A stretch of 64,000 nucleotides of DNA from Patiria miniata (taxonomy: Eukaryota; Echinodermata; Asteroidea; Valvatida; Asterinidae), in assembly GCF_015706575.1 (NCBI RefSeq), contig NW_024037059.1:33366129-33430128 (forward strand), in the 5' to 3' direction. Under the pieces are notes generated by a model that had not been told where the DNA came from, searched no databases, and was given only the letters and a program-made list of their open reading frames with translations. The position numbers were made by a program, and so were the translations under genes. Position 1 is the stretch's first letter. Each line of letters opens with the position of its first letter. This document shows, one piece after another, positions 44,627 to 54,695 of the stretch.

Positions 44627-44634
44627 TAACGAGT

Positions 44635-44921
44635 TATTATTGTTCAACACTGTCTAAGTGATTCTATCTTAAAGGTTGCTTTATCAGCTTTTAAATCTAC
44701 GATCACGGATGATCGATCATCATTGATTTCAAAACAAAAGCCTAAAACGGGTTTTTCCAGGTTTGCTGAATACGTGGTGAGTTAAAATGTCGGAAGAATG
44801 CGCTGCCGTTTTAGGCTTTTGTTTTGAAATCAATGATGATCGATCATCCGTGATCGTAGATATAAAAGCTGATAAAGCAACCTTTAAGATAGAATCACTT
44901 AGACAGTGTTGAACAATAATA
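44635..44921. repeat. Near-perfect inverted duplication, unit 3 only
   Basis: Two 116-bp arms (44635-44750 and 44806-44921) are inverted copies that differ at one visible position, around a 55-bp spacer. Units 1 and 2 have only the left arm. This is a recent inverted duplication rather than a transposon, since it has no element-like ends. Confidence 0.88.
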
Positions 44922-45966
44922 TATGTTTTGAGTTATATGCTATATGTTTTGAGTATAATTTTTGCAGATTTACTTCATCTTGATCAATGATGTTGCATTT
45001 ATGTTGAAACACCTTCGACATGTCTGGCCCCCCCCCCCCCCCACAGTCAACACTTAATTTACTGGGACGGCGCACTTGATTTGGACACGTCAATTCACAA
45101 CTTAATCAGGCAAACTTGGAAACAATTGGTGCTTGGCCTTTGTTTTGATATCAATGGTGCTCAGTCATCCGTGAATGCATAGATACATGTAAGGTATCGA
45201 TGCAAAGCTTAAACCAACTACCGTTCAAGATGGAGTCACCAGTGCGACCTTCATATGTTAAGTTGCCAACCCATTATTTTTGGACTACCATTTTCGTTAA
45301 ATATTGTAGTTGTATCTTCGACATAAAATAAGCACTATGTAATTTGCATGTACAAAAAAAGCTTCTAAAAACTCCTGAACAGATGTCGAATCCGTAGTTT
45401 TACCTGAAGGATTTATTATGTATTTTCGGAATAAAAACGGGATTGTTTCACCACCAATTTCCTCAAACGCCACCAAGATCTGCTACATTTCAGTGGTTTT
45501 AAACAAAATATTATATGATAGCTACCAGGATAGCTGAAAAGTTTCAGATCAGTTGGTGATGCATTCGCTTTTAACGAACAAGTCCATAATTTCTCCGAAA
45601 AATGCTCGTACAATATACGTTTGTTATGAAGATCAACTTTGGCACCGGATTTGGCCCCATCAGAGGTAGCGTGCTTAATTTCACGCAGGATTTGATTATA
45701 ATCGGTGTATCTATATAGGCAATATGTGTGTCTATAGTTAGAATATGTCTCACTGAATCCGGGTTAGGTTAAGTTTACTTTCCGATTGTTAAACTGATAT
45801 GGGTTTTTAACAAATGTATGAAACAACTATATATTGGTAAAATGGCAAATTTTACACCTGCATATAATATATGTTTTATTGTTAATGAAAATATGCGACA
45901 TATTAATATAATTATCCACATGTTTTTTATTCCCGTCTAGTTCTGTTTTCCGACATGTTTTTTTGT

Positions 45967-47914
45967 CCCAATATTAATAAGTTCATATGTTGTGAAATGA
46001 TCATTGTTTAAGTTATGAATTATTGTTACTTTTGTACACGGTGTTGTTTTATCTAAATGAAAATACGCTGATAAATGATGTAATAATTAATTGTTTTGTT
46101 CGTTTTTTTTGCTTCAAAGAAACTATTTCTAGCGTGTGTTGTTGTTATTGTAATAATTACTAAAGTTGTAAAATGCTGGTGTTGCTCTCGAACAAATAAA
46201 ATAGCTTTTACAATCGGACATGAAATATTGCTTTTTGCTCCTGATCCATTAATACAATGGAAAACAAACCTATAATGGCCAGTAACGTCATTTCGCTCGA
46301 CTGTTCATAGTGTACAGTGCACTGAAGAACATACCCAATAAAAACACATTATTGTACGATTCACGCTCAACAGGTACGGGTTTACTAAACGGTTAGTTTG
46401 CTGATCGTTTTGAACGCGGTTTACAAACTTGAAACCGGTTACAAAGAGCTAACCGAAAACGCTGTTATGATGCCTTTTGTATGAGACGAAAACCGCATTC
46501 AAAGCGCGCTGTGTTTCGCAGCATATGTAACTCCGTATTTAGCGGTATTAGCGAACGCGATCTGCTCTATTCAGTGTGCACACATTGCATAGGGTAATAT
46601 CGGGCTGTTTCAGTGGTTCGAGCTGATACAGCAAGACTTCGGAAAACCTGCACAAATACAACGACAATCACCCGCGTGGCGTTCATGGGTGCCAAACCTC
46701 CAATATGGCCATGTTTCTGGCATGCCCCATGGGGTGCATGGGGTTCGATTGTTCTGTTTTGCCCTTCGAAAGTCGCAGAATCGCGAGGTGAATTTGTGAA
46801 ATATGGCGCGTAAAAAATGTTGCAGTATTGAATAGTTCAGTAGTTCAGCTACAAATTCAGTTCACACAAAACGGTTCAATGTAATTGTCATTCTTTCAGA
46901 TTGATATTTTATTAGTCGTGGAAGTTAAAACAGACATGACATTCTTTCTTTTCCTGGTGTGAAAGCAATACAATCAAACATTTATATGCAAGTTCACAAT
47001 TATGCAACATTATGCAATGATTAATTATATTCAGTGTATACGTGCATTACAGTATAACTAATTTTCACTATGTGTGCAATGTAGAAAGTGTGTGTGCTCA
47101 GATTGTTGGCAAAAAAATGTTTTGTTGCTGCTGGGTACTTCGTGATTACAAAAAGAATACAACTAAAACTAAGATTTAATAAACTTAATGCATTCAATAT
47201 TTTTCCGCTTAAAGGCAAACACGATCATTATTTGCTTTTCATGCATTTTGTTCGTTTCCAATAATAAACAACACTCTAAATCCAAAGAAGAATGTCCAAA
47301 ACCAAACCTGACGTTTAAGCTCAGTCAAATTACACTATAGAAAACAGTGAAAAAAACATGCACAACTTTTTTTTTATCACGAAACACGATTTCGACCATA
47401 GCACTTTATTTCCAAAAATCAGTCAAATTGACTTATCGTTTTATTCCAGTTTTTGGAAAAAAAATTTTTCGTTGAAAAGCGTCATAATGTAGGAATTTCT
47501 GTAAAACTTATCTGTGTTGTAAATTTACAATTCCCGTCACTTGCTCAGGCTCCGTTTCGAATCACGAACGGTCGGATTGCATTATGCGATGCTAAAAATT
47601 TTGTCCACATGGTCCGCAATGAAACAGAAATCACATCCGGTATGGAATGTGCGCATTTCTATGGGAGGTTTTCGGATAGCATTTGCGCACATTGTCTAAC
47701 TGCGGCCTTGAACAGCTGCAGCCAGATGCTTTATACATAGGTCATAGGCCACTTCCTTCACAAGATTCTGTGAAGCTCATCAGAGTATCCCAGCGCCCTG
47801 TTTGCAGGGCGGGGGTTACCCACGAGCGACGGAGCAGGCGAGCTGGTTCAATCATGCCGTTAGATGGCGCACTACTTCCAAATGAACGTGAAACGATGTG
47901 CACGATATATTCAC
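45967..47914. other. Gene-free stretch after the tandem array
   Basis: Open frames here are short and show no recognisable domain. Nothing supported. Confidence 0.5.
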
Positions 47915-48701
47915 GGTAGCATAAAATGGTACGACAGTAGAGCGCGTAATGAATATGCAAGACTATGACGTCACTAGAAGCTCATGAGTAATATATCACG
48001 CACGATACTGATAGATATACATGTAGATGCACACTGTATGTGCTGCATCCCACTTACCGATGATATCACATTTAACAAGTCCTCTTTCTACTGTCGCGCC
48101 GCCACCCTCTAGTGTCGTCCCTTTTACCGATGATATCACATTTAACAAGTCCCCTTTCTACTGTCGCGCCGCCACCCTCTCGTGTCGCCCCACTTGATGA
48201 TCATCGGTAAGTGGGGCAACAGTAGAGGGTGGCGGCGCGACAGTAGAAAGAGGACTTGTTAAATGTGATATCATCGGTAAGTGGGACGACACTAGAGGGT
48301 GGCGGCGCGACAGTAGAAAGAGGACTTGTAGTAAATGTGATATCATCGGTAAGTGGGACGACACTAGAGGGTGGCGGCGCGACAGTAGAAAGAGGACTTG
48401 TTAAATGTGATATCATCGGTAAGTGGGACGACACTAGAGGGTGGCGGCGCGACAGTAGAAAGAGGACTTGTTAAATGTGATATCATCGGTAAGTGGGACG
48501 ACACTAGAGGGTGGCGGCGCGACAGTAGAAAGAGGACTTGTTAAATGTGATATCATCGGTAAGTGGGATGCAGCACATACAGTGTGCATCTACATGTATA
48601 TCTATCAGTATCGTCCGTGATATATTACTCATGAGCTTCTAGTGACGTCATAGTCATGCATATTCATTACGCGCTCTACTGTCGTACCATTTTATGCTAC
48701 C
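47915..48701. mobile_element. Fold-back element with internal 70-bp minisatellite
   Basis: Arms of about 150 bp start GGTAGCATAAAATGGTACG and end as its complement at 48701, with only scattered mismatches. Between them lie about two 70-bp units in inverted orientation and five in direct orientation. No target duplication is obvious and there is no coding capacity. Confidence 0.85.
48060..48565. repeat. 70-bp tandem repeat, part inverted
   Basis: Direct units begin (at TCATCGGTAAGTGG) at 48201, 48271, 48343, 48413, 48483 and 48553, with periods of 70, 72, 70, 70 and 70. Inverted units have the complement at 48055 and 48125. Each carries GGTGGCGGCGCGACAGTAG. Open frames in this block are only the repeat translated. 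Confidence 0.9.
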
Positions 48702-48979
48702 ATCAACTATCGATCACAAGCGTCTTGGGCCAAAACTTAGTTGAAAAGGGGATGTCATTAACTGGCTTTCATACTGTGCAAACAAATCTAAACATGGCAT
48801 AGGTGGGTCAAAACTGGAACCCACTTGAACCCAATTAGTTTAGGCCCACAATATGTGGAAAAACAGTGGGTACCAGAAAAGTGATTAAATTCTAAGCAAC
48901 ATATTTACAGTGTGGTATTGATTTATAAATCTTACAAAATAATTAATAATCTATGAATGCTCTAAAACCACGAAATACT

Positions 48980-49310
48980 AAGGAAGATATCCATCTGTGA
49001 AAATGATCTTTGCCCCCCCCCCCAGCTGATTGTTTTCACAATTGTTTTTTTTATTGGTTAGATAGTTCTGACATCAATCCCCAAAAAGCAAACCCGCTCA
49101 AAACCATTATAATGCGCCGTGAAAATGGGTATATAATTTGCAATATGCATAATAATGGTCAGTTTCGAAGAGCACCTCACTTGAAAGGTGGGTACCCCCC
49201 CCCCCCAGCTATTTGATTTTACGGAGGCCAAGTGTCCGGAGGAAAATAAAAACATGTCTACATTTTGGCGCGGATGTGCGGTTGCCCCCCCCCCCCGACA
49301 TCCAAAGCTG
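48980..49310. mobile_element. Decayed relative of the 60.56-kb hAT-like MITE
   Basis: Shares TATTTGATTTTACGGAGGCC and AAGTGTCCGG with 60890-60920, and has three C runs at similar spacing (about 49012, 49196, 49285). Its ends are not clear. Confidence 0.6.
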
Positions 49311-49504
49311 GATACGCTACTGTCCTCCTCACATCAGCCGAACTGTGTTTACAATAATTGTAAAATGGCATATTTAATTCTGCGCACGACAGAATTGAAC
49401 CTCCGACTTTAGTTACTTGGGTTGTTTTTCTCCGAAAAGAATCACTGAAAAAGAACTAATAGGTAGGCCCACCTAATTTGAATGATAATAGCGAGGGTGT
49501 TCTA

Positions 49505-50567
49505 CAGGGTGACCCCACCCCCCACCCCCCCCCCAAAGGCAACCCTAAAACATTTGCCTTAAAAAAAAAAGGATTGGTGGAATTTTATGTTTTTAATATC
49601 AGATTAAAACTGAGAGCTATTTCTTTCAAATACTGAAAAATAATGAAAATAGCACTTTGGGTTGCTGAGAAAATGCCAATTATGCAAAAGTAGTAATTTT
49701 TCATCCTGTACACAAAACATTACCACAGTAAGGGATTTTTCACTGTACCCTATTTGTGCTTGTCCTAATTCTTACAAACAACATGGCACATATTATGTTA
49801 CAAGAGTACAAATGAATTTGATGGAAATACCTTTTATTTTCCACCTGAACATGGATCTCATCATTTTAGTCCTATTTTAAACCCTTTCAGCATCATAAAT
49901 ATGTCAAAATACTAAAGAAATTGCACAAATGAAGGATAACTGCACAGTAGGCTTACTGTAAAATGTTTCACTGTTTGAAGTACTTGTGTACAGGATAAAA
50001 AATGACTACTTTTACATAAGGCCAAAAAAAAAGTCTCCGGTTTCTGGTACGGAGCTTGCCCAAAAAGTGGTGCGGCGACGCGGCTTTTTTTCTTTTTTTA
50101 CCTGATTTTTTTGCTTCAAATGTCGGCTGATGACTGCAAATGGTGCCCGACTAAACTTATTGCAAATATATGGGAGTCCAGAGAGGTCACATAAAGCTTA
50201 TTCTCGACCATAACCTAATCTTAAAACACGTTAAAATTGTGCAGCAGCAGGATTCCAGTCAAACCAGTGAGTTTGGCGGTTTTGAGACATCATCTTTCAT
50301 TGAAAAAAAAACTTTTTCATTTTGCCGACGCGCATGGCTACGGCGACGCGCGCGCATACCAGAAACCGGAGACTTTTTTTGGCCTAATTGGCATTTTCTC
50401 AGCAACCCAAAGTGCTATTTTGATGATTTGTTTTCAGTATTTGAAAGAAAAAGCTCTCAGCTTTAATTTGATACCCAAAACATAAAAATCCACCGATCCC
50501 TTTTTTTAAAGGCAAATGTTTAAGGGTTCCATTTTTTTTTTTTTTGGGGGGGGGGGGTTCACCCTGT
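49505..50567. mobile_element. Large palindromic Tc1/mariner-like MITE
   Basis: Ends CAGGGTGACCCC and its complement GGGGTTCACCCTG, with TA on both sides. Long internal arms match: AATAGCACTTTGGGTTGCTG at about 49649 pairs with about 50403. It resembles the 457-bp element at 23688 in its ends but not its body. Another MITE is nested in it at 50020-50384. Confidence 0.82.
50020..50384. mobile_element. Nested Harbinger-like MITE (TAA duplication)
   Basis: Ends GGCCAAAAAAA..GTCTCCGGTTTCTGG and complement, with TAA at 50017-50019 and 50385-50387. It interrupts the right arm of the 49505-50567 palindrome: the flanks join into a sequence complementary to about 49675-49715. Confidence 0.82.
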
Positions 50568-50569
50568 AT

Positions 50570-51213
50570 ATGAAATGTTTGATCTAGAATCATGCCTCTT
50601 TCACAAGTAAGTCCAACCATAATTACATTTACCAGACAGTATAACTGAAAAGTTTGGGGTGAGGAAAGTTTTTAGAAATTGGGTTGTGGGAGGTTTTTTT
50701 GTTTGTGAACGAAGCTATGCACGGAATTCTAAAGGTACAATTTCGGTAATTCTAATGACCCAAAGTATTTCGATGCGCTCATTGAACGCGTTTCTGCAGG
50801 GGGGGGGGGGGGGGGGGGGTTGACAGCGGCGTATTCTAGGGGTATACCTGGGGGTGCACCAATTTTTCAAAGGGGGCACTGAAGATAACGTATACATTGG
50901 TTTTGTGCAATTCAAGATTTCAAATGGGGGACACCGGGGTTATGGACCTCCCCCGTATAGTTACGCCAACGGTTTTCAATATCTCGGTGTCGTGTCCGGT
51001 ATGAGGCTTTGTGTCGGGGGATTTCCAGGCCCCTAACAAGGTGGATCCATCCTGGCTCAGCAGGTCAGTGTTCTGCTTCAACTTCGAGACCTTACAACCT
51101 TTATATGAAATATTAGGGTCAATGTTGAGAGTATTTTCTGTTTGAGTTCACCTCTGAGGCGAGAGATGAGACCGATGCCGGTGACAAAGCCAAAGTTTAA
51201 ATGTCTCCTCAGG
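50570..51213. other. GPCR downstream region
   Basis: Contains a long G run at about 50799-50819 followed by GTATACCTGGGGGTGC-like sequence, possibly a decayed hAT-like MITE, and the presumed GPCR 3' UTR. No gene seen. Confidence 0.45.
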
Positions 51214-52209
51214 CTAAGCTTCCACCGGGCCAACAGATGAACATTTGCCGCATCGGAGCCTGTTAAGTGCTCGTCTTGCCTCGCTTCGAAATGATGCATT
51301 GAAGACATAGTAGATGCAGACGTTAAAGAAGCTGTTGGAAGCAGCCAACCAAGTCGTCACAAACACTAACCAGTTCGGTAAGGAGCTTCCAGATACAGCA
51401 GCGTAGGCCCTGGAGCCTTGGATTGGCATCCAACATAAAGCAAAACACACAGTGACCACCAAGAAAGTGCGCACGGCCTTAGTGTCGGGTCCCAGGCTAC
51501 GGGCAGCTTTCTGCACGCCGCGTTGCCCGCCGACTTGAGCTTGAATTTTCCGGGCGTGCTGCCGACTGATGTGGATGAGCCGAAGATAGATAAAAACCAT
51601 AATGACGACCGGAGCCACAGCTACCACTACAGTCAGCGTGATCTCTAGAACGGCTGTGCCGTGTTCACCGATGCACAACACGCTGGCTGGGATGTATGAC
51701 ATGGGCATTATCAACCAAATGCGGATGACTACCAGAGCAATACACAGGATAGCTGCCACAGTCACCGCAGCAAGCACATTGCGCCTCTGGAACCACACCT
51801 GGAACCTGAACGGGTGAGTGACGGCAACGTAGCGCTCCAGGTTCAACAAGCAGATGAGGCACACAGATAGAGTCACTGAAGTCAAAGCTACGAAGCCTTG
51901 AATACTACAGACGATGCTTCCAAACGGCCAATGGTCCAGAGCCGAGGCTACGATAGTTGGGATGGCATACAGACCGACCAGTAGGTCATTAGAAGCCAGT
52001 GATATCATCAGAATCTTACTGCTCTCGGCTAAGTCTTTGATTCGACGCACAACAACAATGGAGAAGACGTCACCAACCACGATGAAGATGGCGATGAGGG
52101 TGATGAGCGTCGTGCGAAGGGCGAGTACAGCAGGGGACAGAGGAGTTGAAGCTTCCGCTGATGTAGGTTGAGGCAGGGAAGTGAAGTTGTCGGTTTGGTT
52201 ATCCATCAT
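51214..52209 (-). CDS. Orphan class A (rhodopsin-family) GPCR, single exon
   Basis: 331 residues from a tandem MM start; the second ATG has a good context (A at -3, G at +4). The frame is open 28 codons further up, adding a non-typical N-terminus. N-glycosylation sites NQT and NFT precede TM1. Seven hydrophobic segments. Class A landmarks: Asp in SLASNDLLVG (2.50), Cys before TM3 (SIVCSI) and in ECL2 (VLCIG), ERY at the end of TM3, Pro in TM5 (VAPVVIM), CWMP in TM6, and NVCIYY in TM7. Unusual: the near-invariant Asn of TM1 is Asp (VVGDVFSIVV), TM4 lacks its central Trp, and the TM7 motif has Val in place of Pro. LERYVAVTHPFRF is amine-like in style, but TM3 has no obvious amine-binding Asp. 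The ligand is unknown. Confidence 0.9.
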   Translation of the reverse strand: MMDNQTDNFTSLPQPTSAEASTPLSPAVLALRTTLITLIAIFIVVGDVFSIVVVRRIKDLAESSKILMISLASNDLLVGLYAIPTIVASALDHWPFGSIVCSIQGFVALTSVTLSVCLICLLNLERYVAVTHPFRFQVWFQRRNVLAAVTVAAILCIALVVIRIWLIMPMSYIPASVLCIGEHGTAVLEITLTVVVAVAPVVIMVFIYLRLIHISRQHARKIQAQVGGQRGVQKAARSLGPDTKAVRTFLVVTVCFALCWMPIQGSRAYAAVSGSSLPNWLVFVTTWLAASNSFFNVCIYYVFNASFRSEARRALNRLRCGKCSSVGPVEA

Positions 52210-53993
52210 CTGCAGCTGATCATTGATTTGTCCGACCATATACAGGTAGTTCAGTGCAATAAATGGATGTCTTGCACGAATAGTCAGTTGCACAACTTAA
52301 TATGATTGAATTGGTGTACGACTAACTTCAGTTACTGACTTCAGTCACACTGACTTCAATCAATCACTTTCATCAGTTGAGATTACAGAGACGCTTGGCA
52401 AACCCGTGTACAAATGGGAAAAAAATGCTTTCCGGCTGAAGAGTCTCCAGGTGAGATGTCAGATTGTTACTGAGCGTACGAAATTGAAGGAAGAAGAAAC
52501 AGCCTAAGTGTTATAACCACATCAAGCTTAATGCTTAGTCACTGAGGACGAGAAAATATAGAGGCAGGGTGAAGTGCCACGCGGCGAGGGTGTCTTTCTT
52601 AGTGAAGGCGACGTTTAAGGCAGGCCTACTGCGGCTTGCTCTTTGTCCGGTTTAGGTACACAACTTTTGTGGACTCAGCGATCATCCTCTCGCTCCACCG
52701 AGCCGTATATTTAATGTTAAAGAAAACGCAGGTATATTCGGTTGTTGGCCTCGACGAACATGATTGCTCCAGTTAATTGTCTCCAACTGATGGGCTGATG
52801 TCTTCATTCCACGCAACGCAAACTTGTCCGACCTGTAATGACGGCCCCGCTGTCTGAAAGCAAAATAATTAATGTGTATATAGTGAGGTTGATTAAACCA
52901 ATGCAAAAAATAACGGAAAACGACGGTGCTCCGGAGACAACAAGAGGTCGGTTATCAACAACTAACACAAACTCTGGACCGAGAAGAGAAGAGCGGGTTG
53001 TGTAATGAAGGACTTCCTGCGCCCTGTTTACTTAAGCGTGATAGGATCTTTCACAAAAGCTTGGTGTGCTGACATTACCTATAGTGATGATGTTTCCTCC
53101 GCTGAGATACCGCTCGCCCCTCTGCATGGTTCAACCGCAAACTTCACCATGCAAACCTTCAATAATTCATATCACCAACAGACTGCTCCGCTTTCGAACT
53201 ATGATCCTCAACTGTCTTTTTTTTTCAAGTTTCACGCAGTGGATTTTGCATCGTGAATAATTTCAATAAACCATTCTTTTCATTTTTGGCCATGTAGGCC
53301 GTTTCTTTTTCTTTGTTGTGATGTAAGTTCAATAACAAATTTGACTAGTCTCTCAAAAAGACGAACGCCCAGCGAGCGTATACAAGACGGCTAGTCTTGA
53401 CCTCCAGATGTCTTCGACAAACCGATGACGCAAATGAGTAAAACATATAACACACTATACATGCTCAAACAGCTGATTGCACGTAACCAGTGGAAAGCAA
53501 AATGTACCACAATGACACTGGCAATTCAGAATAATCAATTTTAAAAAATTCGAATTTTTCTCGAAATTGTGGAATGTGGGTGGGTGGGTCAAAGGAAATA
53601 CCAGTAACTGAAAATCGAAATTTAGTTTGAGTAATAGAAACAAATAATAAAAGAAGAAAGGAAAAAAATACCCAGCAGCTTCTTCGAGATCGTCTGTCAT
53701 GTACATGTGGGCCTATGTGCTTTTCCGTTCAATATCATCGGTCAACCTTGTTTCGATAGCCGACTTACGCCTCTCGATAGACCACCTTGTTCCAACGGTA
53801 GATAAATGGGGAGATAGTGAGTGACCCTTATTAGAGCATTATGGGGATGAGGTTGAGTTCAGCGTTGTCAAGTAGACATCAGTCGTTAATTGTTTTTTGT
53901 TTGTTTGTATCCAACGCGCGTTAGGTACATCAGTGGCGCTCACTCAACGGTGAAACTATAGTGCAATGCCGACATGTATTTTTGCGATAAACA
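52210..53993. other. GPCR upstream region and spacer
   Basis: No gene supported. A frame at 53005-53256 (+) begins with a weakly hydrophobic segment and is followed by AATAAA near 53266, but nothing in it resembles a known protein. Confidence 0.45.
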
Positions 53994-54695
53994 TACCGTC
54001 ACCGACACCACGAACTGACACCCGGTGGTCAGCGTTGCAGAAATACAAATCGGAGAAAAACGCTTTTCAAGGTTTGACACGAATTTACTCAGCAAAATAT
54101 TTCATTTATCTTAGAGGTTTTAGTATCACTCAACGTAAAAATGCTTTCACTACTCAATTATAAATGTTATATTGTAAAAATCTGCTTAGTTAATTAGCAA
54201 TTAAATGATTAAGATGGGTGTCAGTTCGTGAAAACCAAAATGTACGTGTTTTCGGAGAGTGCGCGCATGCAATAGCGTTAGTGAGTGTCAGTTCGTGAAA
54301 ACCAAAATTGACCAGTTTTGAGAGAGTGCGCGCACACACTGCGCATGCGTGCGCGCACTCTCCCCAAACGCGTCAATTTTGGTTTTCACGAACTGACACT
54401 CACTAACGCTATTGCATGCGCGCACTCTCCGAAAACACGTAAATTTTGGTTTTCACGAACTGACACCCTGTGCAGTGTCACTTCGTGGTAACCAAAAATA
54501 CCAGAATTGACAAATTTCTTGAAAATTCATTAGTAAAATTCGCTTATTTTAGATGATTCCAGCAATTTTAACCTCGTCATGGCAAACTTCATGATACAAA
54601 CTGCTAATATGTGCAAAAAAAGAAAATTTGAATTTTTAATTTTTTTTGTACACATGTGATGCAGAGGGTGTCAGTTCGTGGTGTCGGTGACGATA
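53994..54695. mobile_element. Fold-back element with repeated CAGTTCGTG words
   Basis: Outer arms TACCGTCACCGACACCACG and complement. Inside, a long palindrome at 54214-54475 contains GTGTCAGTTCGTGAAAACC four times (two each way) separated by GAGAGTGCGCGCA. No coding capacity. Confidence 0.8.

Larger units (their letters stand above)
23075..45966 (+). repeat. Head-to-tail triplication of an Ig-receptor gene unit
   Basis: Three units at about 23075-31960, 31961-39040 and 39041-45966 share the same order: AAGGCA..TTCAACTC start, family A SINE, upstream region, intronless Ig gene, 3' flank, TAA-flanked MITE, C-rich run, and a spacer ending near CCGACAGGTTTTTT. Length differences are explained mainly by later insertions: two MITEs and a local duplication in unit 1, and a LINE fragment in unit 3. 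The last match in unit 3 ends near 45966. Confidence 0.9.

Noticed and set aside
48158-48474. Open frames encoding a repeated SHLPMISHL or VISSVSGTTLEGGG peptide
   Set aside because: They are the 70-bp minisatellite translated; the unit is a mobile-element repeat, not a protein repeat gene.
53005-53256. 83-codon + strand frame with a weak signal-like start and a nearby AATAAA
   Set aside because: No recognisable domain, no neighbouring exon, and chance frames of this length are common in the window. Left unannotated.
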